From: Euglena gracilis
Taxonomy: Eukaryota; Euglenida; Euglenophyceae; Euglenales
Length of the DNA: 64,000 bases
Direction of reading: 5' to 3'
Assembly: GCA_039621445.1 (NCBI GenBank)
Contig: CP154955.1
Span: forward strand, 56,886,619-56,950,618
Both the position numbers and the translations under genes were made by a program. The notes below the pieces were generated by a model. The model did not search any database. It saw nothing but the letters and a program-made list of their open reading frames with translations, and was not told the origin of the DNA. Shown in pieces: positions 54,872 through 62,337 of the stretch. How positions within the stretch are numbered: the first letter of the stretch is position 1; every line of letters starts with the position of its first letter.

Positions 54872-56458
54872 GCAGCCTGCCACAGAAATTTATGACACTC
54901 ATGAGAGTCTGGGAAAGAAAATGGAGAAAGGAAGGAAAGGTAGTTTTCATCTACCTGGACGACATTTTGCTGTTAGCCCCCAGCAGAAAGACAGCAGCCC
55001 AGCATTTGGCAGAAATAAAGAGGGACCTTTACTGGCAGGTTTCAGATTAAACCTCCCCAAATCCTGTCTGGAACCCACACAGGAGATAAAACATTTGGGC
55101 CAGTGGATCAATTTGAAAAAAGGCCAATTGGAAGTTCCTCAGGAAAAACTGATATCCCTAAGAAAGGAGCTTGGAAAAGTGCTCACAGCACAAAAAATGA
55201 ACTGCAAAAAACTCAGTTCTATTGTGGGACAAGTCAGAAGCTATTTAGTTTCAATGCCATTTCTCAGAATTCTGACAGATCAACTTTGCAAAATGGTGGA
55301 TTTGCACACAAAGTGGGGTTGGGATCACACCCTAACCGTTCCCCAAGGGGTCAAAGATCAAATTCTGGAGTTAAAGGCATTTTTGCAGCCAGGTGTAGGC
55401 AGAGAATTTCAGTCACAGGCCTCTCAAAAACTCTTTTCAGACAGCAGCACCTGGCAATGGGGGGGCTGGACAAAGAGTCAGGCCAAAAGGTGCAAGATTT
55501 TTGGAGGGACTTACATGTCCTTCATATCAATCAAAAAGAATTGCAGGCTGCAGTGGAAACAGTAAAAGCACTAGCCAAGCCAAAACAAACGATTGTGCTT
55601 CATGTGGACAGCCAGGTGGCTGTAAGTTATTTGACAAAGTGGGGAGGCAAGAAACCCTACGTAAATTCCATCTTAAAGCCCCTGCTGTATCATTGCCAAG
55701 AAAAGCAGATCAATTTGCAGGTGGTTTGGGCTCCCACAAAGGAACAATTGGCAGACTCCTTGACCAGGGAGCAAAAGGACCCAGGGGATTATACCCTCAA
55801 TCTAAACATCTTTCACCAAATTCTTCAGTTTTTCAGACAAAACATAATCCCAGAGGTGGACATGTTTTGCACCCCCAGCAACAAAAAATTTCCCCAGTTT
55901 GTTTGTCGATACCCCCACCAAGGGGCTTTGCTGGTGGATGCCTTAAAGGCAGATTTGAGGGGACTCCCCCCAGTTTATGCAAACCCCCCCTGGAGCATCA
56001 TTCCCCAATGGGTTCAGAGATTAATGTTACACCCAGACCTGGTTTGTCTGTTGATCGTACCACACTGGGCTTCAACATCATGGTGGCGCCAATTAATGTC
56101 AATCAGACAGCCAGGCAGCAAAGTTTTACTGGTACCCCCCAGTGGGGTCTGTTCACCAACTGCTGGGGGGAGGAAATGCCCCCCCCCCAAGAGGGAACTT
56201 GGCCTGCTTGATTGTGTCAGGCAAATATTACAATCCCAGGAAGTTTCGATGCCCAGTATCGACACTTACATAAAAAATCTTGGAAATGTCAAAAGATATG
56301 ACTCAGCCTTCAGGGCCTTGGTGGGTCAATTGTTGCACAAAGGGGTGCCCCTGCAGGACTGCACAGTCCACCAGATGGCTGAGGCCATCCTTGGTTTGGC
56401 TGTTCACAGCCTCAACAATGCACGAACCGCATCGAAGTCGATTATTTTGGATTTTTAG
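54840..56458 (+). pseudogene. A1 pol remnant: partial RT, RNase H, DIRS domain, broken
   Basis: The reverse-transcriptase finger motifs are missing; the frame starts near CFGISSLPQKF and contains the YLDD catalytic box. One frameshift lies near 55028 and a second at a seven-G run, 55459-55465, inside the RNase H SDSSTW motif. The last part, open to 56458, has VDSQVAVSYLTKWGG, LADSLTREQ and YANPPW, then runs into the inverted terminal repeat (ending ASKSIILDF). Element B shows the intact arrangement. It cannot encode a working enzyme. Confidence 0.8.
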
Positions 56459-56537
56459 ATTGCGGCCATAAAAAGGCCCTGACGTTTCTGGCGCCATCCC
56501 ATTGTTGCAGTAAGTGATGGCGAAACGTGTATTAATC
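56427..56537 (-). repeat. Inverted terminal repeat of A1 (right), shared border with element B
   Basis: Reverse complement of 53731-53841. Element B begins at the next base. Confidence 0.92.
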
Positions 56538-56658
56538 TGACCATTCGGGCTTCGCACACTCTGGGGGTGAGATCCTGCTTTGTGTGCCGGCTGTGTTGTT
56601 GTTTGTGTTCTTTTTGGCGGGGTGCTTCTTACTGCGACTTTGGTGCCGGAGTTGGCGA
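56538..56658 (+). repeat. Inverted terminal repeat of element B (window-left, element 3' end)
   Basis: About 121 bp, inverse of 61078-61196 apart from a short difference near TTACTGCGACTTTGG against TTACAGCTTTTTGG. Confidence 0.9.
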
Positions 56659-56727
56659 TGAAGTGCTCTCCGACACCGACTTGGCGAAGGTGAACCGCAA
56701 GGGCTCCCCGGCTGGTGTGTAGGGGCG

Positions 56728-59529
56728 CTAGGGTGTAGGTTCTGGCGCCCCCCCCCCTGATGATGTTGCTTTTCTTTTTCGGGTGGGTTGGGTGTGCTCA
56801 CCCCCCTCTTGTGCTCTGCCCTCATGGTCATTTCTTCCCTGGTCAGACTTCCCGGGAGTACTCGACCATTCGGGCTTCGCACACTCTTGGGGTGACTCTT
56901 TGTGCACGACCCCCTTTTCAAATTTTTTCGTTGCTGAATCCACCGCTCCCAATCTCAAATAATGGGCTGAAAATGCTGTGGAATTTTTCCATTGCCCCAG
57001 TTCACATACCTCCTCACTGGACAATCCCAACTTTTTGTACATCAAAACCCCTGCCCCCCTGGTGCTGTGGGCTTTCCAATGGGAAATGGGAAGTCCAAAA
57101 GTGCCCAACAACTCCTTTGTCAAAGAGTTGATTCTGTTGGAGGACAAGGGTTTTTTGCCATCCAAACTCCACAACAATGGGGCACCCTGGGGGATGAAAG
57201 ATGTTCTCTTCACATACTCTTTCATCAAATGATATGGACTCAAAGATGGTAGGGAATCAATCTTCAACACCTGCTCCCACTTTGGTGAAGGCCAACCCTT
57301 TCTCCTGACCAAAATGAAGATTTTTTCCCCCACCACTGAAATGGTCCTCTGTGTCCTTGCCAGGTCCACCCCCCTGTGAAGAGCCAAAAGTCTGAAGGAC
57401 AGAATGATTCTCCACCTCAATTCCATAAGGGACATTTCAGAGACCTGGGTATTGCTCTGCAATTTCCTCAAAATGGGTAATGGGTCCCAAAAAACAGCAC
57501 ACCTCTGAACTGAACGATTCCATTCCTTTTTAACTCTGCTCAGTAAAGGGTGAAATCTGATGGACTCCAACCCAGGTAAAAACTGCAGAGAGGCATACGC
57601 ACATCGAGCATCAGCTTGTGAAAGTTTGTGCAGGTCCAAAAGGGCAGTGGCCAGCTCCATCTTGGAGACTTGCAAGGGCTCCAATCCCTTCTGCTGTAAA
57701 ATTACAAACAGTTTTCTGAATGCACTGTCATAACGTTTCAGGGGTCCCAAACTCCTCAGGACATTCTCAATGTCTTGATGTGGCATTTTTTGCTGTTCCA
57801 AAAAGAACCTGATACCACTGTGCAGGCCAGGGGCCATTTTGGCCTTGGCATTGATTCCCCCAACAATTCCTGAACATGCTTCCCTGGGGGGTATGACCAA
57901 CATTCTGGTCCCTGGCTGTGACATTTTGATTAATAGGGGCCACCATGGACTCGAAACCCACATGGGTGTCACCAAAAGGCATTTCACCTGTTTGTTCAGT
58001 TTCAATCTGATGAGCCAGGGAAAAATTACTTTCCATGGGGGGTTGGCATAAACCTGTTGAACTGAAGTGAGGTCGCATTTCAATGCATCCACCAGGAAAG
58101 CCTGGTGGTGGGGCCATCTGGCCACAAACTTTTGGAATTTTGCATTTCCTGGAGATGCAAACATGTCTGTGTCTGGAGCAATGTCCTTTTGGAAAAACTG
58201 CAGAATTTGGGTGAACAGGCTGGGGCACAGGGTATAATCCCCCCTGTCTTGATCCCATCTTGTGAGTGGGTCTGCCAACATTCCTGCTGAAGGGACCCAC
58301 TGGACCTGCAGTTGAACATGCTTTTCCCAGCACCAATGAAACAGGGGTTCCAAAATCTGATTGAGGTGTTGTTTTCTTCCCCCCCATTTGGTGAGGTAAC
58401 TCAGTGCCACTTGATTGTCCACATTTAACAGCACTGTTTCTCCAGGCTGGGCAAAGGCTTTTACTGTCTGAACTGCAGCCATCAACTCTTTCACATTTAT
58501 GTGCAAACAATTTTTCTCCCTCCAAAATTCTTGAATGAATTGATTTTGGGAGGGATCCACACCCCCCCATGCCCATGTGGAGGAGTCTGAGTGGAGCACC
58601 CTTTTTGCCTGTTGTAGGAAAGGTCTGCCCAGGCCTGGCTGTAAGTATGCCTTCAGCACTTTGATTTCCCCTTTCAGCCTTTCTGGAATTTCGATGCAAA
58701 AATCCCATCCTTTTTCTTGGTTCATCTGGCTGAACTTTAAAAGCTCCTGGGTTACCAATCTTAGAAATGGTAGGGCAGGGAGGTAGCTTCTGACTTGTCC
58801 CAGAATGCTGGCTATCTTTCTGCAACTTAGCCTTTGGGCCAGCACTACCTTGCCCAGTTCTTTTCTGATGGTTTTTAATTTGTGTGGGGGCACCTCTAGC
58901 TGACCTTTTGCCAAATCTATGATGAACCCCAAATGCTGCAACCTTTGGGTGGGAGTAAACACAGACTTTTTCTCGCTGACCTTGAACCCAGCCTTCCCCA
59001 ATGTGTCCAGCATTTGCAACAAATGTTTTTTCACCATAGTTTTTGTTGAACCAAACAGAATGATGTCGTCCAAATAGACGAACACCTGCAGTCCCTTTGA
59101 CCTCCACAGTTTTAAAAGGACTTTCATTAGGGACATGAACAATTTTGGGAGGGTGCTTAGGCCAAAACAGGCCCCCTGAAACTCCCACAGGTCTGAACCC
59201 ACTTGAATTCGAACAAATTTTTTGAAATCTTTTTCCAGCCCCAGATGAAAGTATGCATCTTTCAAGTCCAGTTTGACTGCACAATCCCCTTTTTTCAGAG
59301 TGGGGAAAATTGTGGACATGTTCTCCAAAGTAAACTTTTCTGGACAGCAAAATTGATTTAGCTCTCGACAATCTGTGATAAGTCGATGCTTGACCCCCTC
59401 CCCTTCTGGTTTGGACAACACAAACCATGGTACCAGATGGGCAGTGTTTTGGGCATTTTCCAGTTTTTTGGTTGCCCCACTTTCTTGATACTCCCTTAAG
59501 ATTTTGTAGGCCAGGCTGATCTCCTGCTC
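56728..59529 (-). CDS. Element B pol: RT, RNase H, DIRS domain, tyrosine recombinase
   Basis: 933 codons from just after an in-frame TGA to the stop at 56728. Counting from the GTG at 59421 as residue 1: RT blocks HRLITDCRELN (12-22), KLDLKDAYFHL (50-60) and YLDD (116-119); RNase H acidic residues in HSDSSTW (D279), VKELMA (E312), NVDNQ (D335) and LADPLT (D384); YANPPW (458-463), a methyltransferase-like motif known in DIRS elements; tyrosine recombinase with R683, HSTR (H785, R788), W811 and Y821. All key residues are present. It copies element RNA to DNA and integrates the circle by site-specific recombination. No ATG is near the 5' edge, so expression probably needs frameshifting or read-through from the gag frame. 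Confidence 0.88.
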   Translation of the reverse strand, partial: EQEISLAYKILREYQESGATKKLENAQNTAHLVPWFVLSKPEGEGVKHRLITDCRELNQFCCPEKFTLENMSTIFPTLKKGDCAVKLDLKDAYFHLGLEKDFKKFVRIQVGSDLWEFQGACFGLSTLPKLFMSLMKVLLKLWRSKGLQVFVYLDDIILFGSTKTMVKKHLLQMLDTLGKAGFKVSEKKSVFTPTQRLQHLGFIIDLAKGQLEVPPHKLKTIRKELGKVVLAQRLSCRKIASILGQVRSYLPALPFLRLVTQELLKFSQMNQEKGWDFCIEIPERLKGEIKVLKAYLQPGLGRPFLQQAKRVLHSDSSTWAWGGVDPSQNQFIQEFWREKNCLHINVKELMAAVQTVKAFAQPGETVLLNVDNQVALSYLTKWGGRKQHLNQILEPLFHWCWEKHVQLQVQWVPSAGMLADPLTRWDQDRGDYTLCPSLFTQILQFFQKDIAPDTDMFASPGNAKFQKFVARWPHHQAFLVDALKCDLTSVQQVYANPPWKVIFPWLIRLKLNKQVKCLLVTPMWVSSPWWPLLIKMSQPGTRMLVIPPREACSGIVGGINAKAKMAPGLHSGIRFFLEQQKMPHQDIENVLRSLGPLKRYDSAFRKLFVILQQKGLEPLQVSKMELATALLDLHKLSQADARCAYASLQFLPGLESIRFHPLLSRVKKEWNRSVQRCAVFWDPLPILRKLQSNTQVSEMSLMELRWRIILSFRLLALHRGVDLARTQRTISVVGEKIFILVRRKGWPSPKWEQVLKIDSLPSLSPYHLMKEYVKRTSFIPQGAPLLWSLDGKKPLSSNRINSLTKELLGTFGLPISHWKAHSTRGAGVLMYKKLGLSSEEVCELGQWKNSTAFSAHYLRLGAVDSATKKFEKGVVHKESPQECAKPEWSSTPGKSDQGRNDHEGRAQEGGEHTQPTRKRKATSSGGGAPEPTP
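56860..56896 (-). repeat. Internal copy of the B terminal repeat edge (candidate internal complementary region)
   Basis: CGACCATTCGGGCTTCGCAC followed by ACTCTTGGGGTGA repeats the outermost about 33 bp of the terminal repeat, 320 bp inside the element's 3' end. DIRS elements use such an internal region to form a circular intermediate. Confidence 0.6.
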
Positions 59530-61051
59530 TCACTTTTGCTGCTGTCTTCTTGACAGAGTCAGGGGTAGGGGGTGGTCTGGTTGCACACCTTTTTGAATCA
59601 GTGATACCACCCATTGGCTTGCATTCTCCTGCCACCATGGCAGACATTTTCTTAATCTCTGAAACAAAGGCACCCCTAGCCATGCCTTTTCCCTGGAATG
59701 CAGACCTTGCATGATTCCTTTCTCCCATTCCTCTGGGGGGGAGTTTGTTTTGGGCCAGGCCCCTGTCTCCAGGAGCCCTTGCCAGCCTGGGGATGGCTTC
59801 AGTGCAGGGGTCAGTGGGATCAGGGGGATTACCTCCTCCATGGAGCTCAGTTGGGGGTTCTCTCCCCCACTCCCTTGATGGTCTGGCTTTGCTGGCATCA
59901 CCCCTTCTTGGGGTTTCAGGCTTTGCCCTTGCCTTTCCTGAGGGCAGGATTGGGGAGTGGGAAGATTCAGCAGGGGATTCATACCCCTTCTGCCATCCTG
60001 GGCTCTTCCACAGGCTGCCATAGCCTTTTCGTCTCCCAGCCTTGAATTGGCTGCCATAGCCTTTGCCTTTGCCAAATTTGAACTTAAATCCCTTGTTTCC
60101 TGTGGGGATGGGAAAATGAGACATAGAATGTCTGGAAATTGCTGTTGCCAAGCCTGCTTGATTCAGAGCCCATTGGGCTTTGTCAACAGCCAAATCTTCT
60201 TTGGAGAACAACCCGTTGTTTGTGCTTGGGATGGCCCCTGGGATGCTGCACTTCTTCCTCTCCTTCAGCAGCGTCTGTTCCAGCTCTGCTACAGCAAAAA
60301 ACAATTGTTGTGCCAATATTTGATAGTCTGTGTCCACACTGCCATACAGGCAGGCCACCATTCTTTCCAGGTGTAACATCTTTTGCTGCAATGCCTTCAA
60401 TTGCTTGTCCCATGCCCCTTTGCCGTCCTGGTTGTGGTTATTATCCTCTGCTCGCATTTTTAACCCCTGGTACCTGGGCAGCTCTCCCAGGACCATCTTC
60501 CAGGGGAGTCTCACTCCTTTTTCGACGTGCCGAAGGCACGCTGCCAGTTCTGGCGCCAGTGGCGCCAGTTCCTCCTGCCAGGGGAGCCGGTCTTCCGCGT
60601 CGTCGTTGTCGTTGTCCTCCTCGTCTTCTCGGTCCTCCTCCATCGCGGGCCGCTCCGCTGTCTGCGTCATCCGTTTGTCTCTCTTCGAACACTTCTCCAG
60701 CCATCGTTCAGCCAGCTTGAACGCCACGTACGCTGCTGTCTGCCCCAAGTCGATCAGCGGTACCTCCACGTTTCCAGCTAACGCCACCGAGTACAAGAAA
60801 GAATTCCTGTAGTCTCCGACTTGGCTGGAGACCATCGCCACCTGAGTCAACTCGTGGACCTTCTTTGCGCACTTCGTCGTGTGCCATCCGCCTCCCAGCC
60901 AGTTTTGTCCGGCCGCGATGACGCTCACGAGGTATTCCGGGGACGATTCCGCCAGCAGTTTCGCCACGTTGACCTCGTTGAAAAACAATTCTGCCCACGC
61001 GTTGTTGAACACGTTCTCGTCTTCTGATGTTAATTTTTCGTAGGTTGCCAT
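57767..61051 (-). CDS. Element B gag-like ORF with very long overlapping extension (1,094 codons)
   Basis: ATG at 61051. Residues 1-130 form a predicted globular start (MATYEKLTSEDENVFNNAWA). Then comes an acidic stretch (EEDREDEEDNDNDD, about 137-150), a leucine-rich helical part, and GKGYGSQF / KGYGSLW repeats near 335-355, as in A1 and A2 gag. From about residue 505 the frame overlaps the main pol frame (pol is +1 relative to it) and yet stays open for about 588 further codons. The functional gag probably ends before or within this overlap. The extension has no recognisable domain and may be a by-product, though a comparable frame is open in the A family. Confidence 0.65.
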   Translation of the reverse strand: MATYEKLTSEDENVFNNAWAELFFNEVNVAKLLAESSPEYLVSVIAAGQNWLGGGWHTTKCAKKVHELTQVAMVSSQVGDYRNSFLYSVALAGNVEVPLIDLGQTAAYVAFKLAERWLEKCSKRDKRMTQTAERPAMEEDREDEEDNDNDDAEDRLPWQEELAPLAPELAACLRHVEKGVRLPWKMVLGELPRYQGLKMRAEDNNHNQDGKGAWDKQLKALQQKMLHLERMVACLYGSVDTDYQILAQQLFFAVAELEQTLLKERKKCSIPGAIPSTNNGLFSKEDLAVDKAQWALNQAGLATAISRHSMSHFPIPTGNKGFKFKFGKGKGYGSQFKAGRRKGYGSLWKSPGWQKGYESPAESSHSPILPSGKARAKPETPRRGDASKARPSREWGREPPTELHGGGNPPDPTDPCTEAIPRLARAPGDRGLAQNKLPPRGMGERNHARSAFQGKGMARGAFVSEIKKMSAMVAGECKPMGGITDSKRCATRPPPTPDSVKKTAAKVRAGDQPGLQNLKGVSRKWGNQKTGKCPKHCPSGTMVCVVQTRRGGGQASTYHRLSRAKSILLSRKVYFGEHVHNFPHSEKRGLCSQTGLERCILSSGAGKRFQKICSNSSGFRPVGVSGGLFWPKHPPKIVHVPNESPFKTVEVKGTAGVRLFGRHHSVWFNKNYGEKTFVANAGHIGEGWVQGQREKVCVYSHPKVAAFGVHHRFGKRSARGAPTQIKNHQKRTGQGSAGPKAKLQKDSQHSGTSQKLPPCPTISKIGNPGAFKVQPDEPRKRMGFLHRNSRKAERGNQSAEGILTARPGQTFPTTGKKGAPLRLLHMGMGGCGSLPKSIHSRILEGEKLFAHKCERVDGCSSDSKSLCPAWRNSAVKCGQSSGTELPHQMGGKKTTPQSDFGTPVSLVLGKACSTAGPVGPFSRNVGRPTHKMGSRQGGLYPVPQPVHPNSAVFPKGHCSRHRHVCISRKCKIPKVCGQMAPPPGFPGGCIEMRPHFSSTGLCQPPMESNFSLAHQIETEQTGEMPFGDTHVGFESMVAPINQNVTARDQNVGHTPQGSMFRNCWGNQCQGQNGPWPAQWYQVLFGTAKNATSRH
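59530..60075 (-). CDS. Element B pol frame, N-terminal part before an in-frame TGA
   Basis: Same frame as the main pol segment. Contains LRKCLPWWQENASQWVVSLI and KGVQPDHPLPLTLS, which resemble the stretch that precedes the RT domain in DIRS proteins ('W....SDPWVL.lI..Gy.i.f...P'). It ends at TGA (59530-59532), and homology resumes at once with EQEISLAYKILREYQESGA. The TGA is either a single nonsense mutation or a read-through site. It overlaps the GYGS region of gag in another frame. Confidence 0.6.
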   Translation of the reverse strand: MAKAKAMAANSRLGDEKAMAACGRAQDGRRGMNPLLNLPTPQSCPQERQGQSLKPQEGVMPAKPDHQGSGGENPQLSSMEEVIPLIPLTPALKPSPGWQGLLETGAWPKTNSPPEEWEKGIMQGLHSREKAWLGVPLFQRLRKCLPWWQENASQWVVSLIQKGVQPDHPLPLTLSRRQQQK

Positions 61052-61077
61052 TCTGATTGTCGACGGACGTTAATATC

Positions 61078-61196
61078 CGCCAACTCCGGCACCAAAAAGC
61101 TGTAAGAAGCACCCCGCCAAAAAGAACACAAACAACAACACAGCCGGCACACAAAGCAGGATCTCACCCCCAGAGTGTGCGAAGCCCGAATGGTCA
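61078..61196 (-). repeat. Inverted terminal repeat of element B (window-right, element 5' end)
   Basis: Inverse of 56538-56658. The gag ATG lies 27 bp inside it. Confidence 0.9.
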
Positions 61197-61680
61197 GGTT
61201 AATACACGTTTCGCCATCACTTACTGCAACAATGGGATGGCGCCAGAAACGTCAGGGCCTTTTTATGGCCGCAATCTAAAAATCCAAAATAATCGACTTC
61301 GATGCGGGGAAGGTTTTTTGACCATTCGGGCCCCGCGCTGCGAGATGCTGAGGTCCTGCTTTCCTTGCCGGCTGCTCTGTTCTGGTGTGTTTGTGCGTGC
61401 GCGGGGGGTGCTTCTTACTGCTTTTTGTTGCCGGAGTTGGCTGATTCTTAATTCTGCCCTTCGACCTCAAGGAGAAAGAATTTTCTTCTACGAGTTCACC
61501 TGGAAATAAGTACAAGGACTATTACATTCATTGAAGACCGTCAACTTTTCAACTGGTGGATCAAACTTTTTTGCTGACCTTCGACTTCAAGGAGGAAGAA
61601 CCCAACTCTTCGAGTTCAACTGGAATTATCCCAGAATATTTCAAATACGAAGACAAGCCACAACTGGACTTCCATGAGGA

Positions 61681-62337
61681 ATGAGCTGCAAAGAAATTCA
61701 GACTGCCAAGAAGAACTTCAACGAACTTTCAAAAAGACAGCTGAAGCTGGGGAAGGTGGACACACAGCAGCAGCTGCAGAAGCTGATGAGGCGGCAGAAG
61801 CACGTCAGTCCGTGGCCATCGCAACCCCCCCACCCCCCAGCACATCCAAAGTTTCAAATTCCCCCACTCAAAATGATGGCCATGGACCATGGACAACGGT
61901 GGTCAGAAAGAGAAGACAGAGGGGGACTACCATCACAGGTCCAACAGACTCCACCCCCTTTTCTCAGTTCCTCCCCTTCCAGGGGAGAAAGCAAAGGCTA
62001 TGGCAGCCTCTCAAGAAATATCAGAAATCCAAAGGATTCAAATCAAAATCAAGGCTATGGCAGCCATCATTCAACGTGGCCTGCGGCCCAGAATTATGGC
62101 TATGGCAGCCATCATCCAAGAGGGCAGGGGGCCCAGATGCAAGGCTATGGCAGCCTGTATCCCAACCTGGGAAGGTCACACTGGGGAAAGGTATGTCCAA
62201 CTTACCCCACAGCTCTCTCAAACAAAAACCCCTCAGGAGCTTCCCATCTGAGCAAGCAGCCCCCCCTTCAGGGGAAGGCCAATGGAGGCCATTATATCCA
62301 AGAGGCCAATGGAGCAATGCTGCATGCTTTGGTATAA
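61681..62337 (+). CDS. A2 gag-like protein with GYGS repeats (218 codons)
   Basis: Same length and start as the A1 protein, differing at a handful of residues. GYGS motifs are retained, with NYGYGSHHP in place of A1's NYGYDSHHP. It is not truncated relative to A1, which suggests some constraint or very recent copying. Confidence 0.6.
   Translation: MSCKEIQTAKKNFNELSKRQLKLGKVDTQQQLQKLMRRQKHVSPWPSQPPHPPAHPKFQIPPLKMMAMDHGQRWSEREDRGGLPSQVQQTPPPFLSSSPSRGESKGYGSLSRNIRNPKDSNQNQGYGSHHSTWPAAQNYGYGSHHPRGQGAQMQGYGSLYPNLGRSHWGKVCPTYPTALSNKNPSGASHLSKQPPLQGKANGGHYIQEANGAMLHALV

Larger units (their letters stand above)
53731..56537 (+). mobile_element. DIRS-like retroelement A1 (2,807 bp), internally deleted
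   Basis: Bounded by 111-bp inverted terminal repeats (53731-53841 and 56427-56537) that differ at one base. It contains a GYGS-repeat gag-like frame, a damaged reverse transcriptase and RNase H region, and the YANPPW-containing DIRS domain. It stops just inside the tyrosine recombinase, where the sequence jumps directly into the right terminal repeat. No target duplication is seen, as expected for tyrosine-recombinase elements. It abuts element B without a gap. Nearly identical to A2 where both exist, so recently active or recently duplicated. Confidence 0.85.
56538..61196 (-). mobile_element. DIRS-like tyrosine-recombinase retrotransposon B (4,659 bp), nearly intact
   Basis: Inverted terminal repeats of about 120 bp begin TGACCATTCGGGCTTCGCAC at each end (56538-56658 and 61078-61196). 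Coding is on the minus strand: gag-like frame first, then pol with RT, RNase H, YANPPW domain and tyrosine recombinase. Inverted ends, no integrase or aspartic protease, and a tyrosine recombinase identify the DIRS order (established knowledge of DIRS1 and PAT). One in-frame TGA at 59530-59532 lies in the pol frame. It sits exactly between A1 and A2. Confidence 0.9.

Noticed and set aside
53731-56537. A1 as a cut-and-paste DNA transposon with 111-bp inverted repeats
   Set aside because: Inverted ends alone would allow this, but the interior encodes RT, RNase H and DIRS-specific domains and there is no target duplication.
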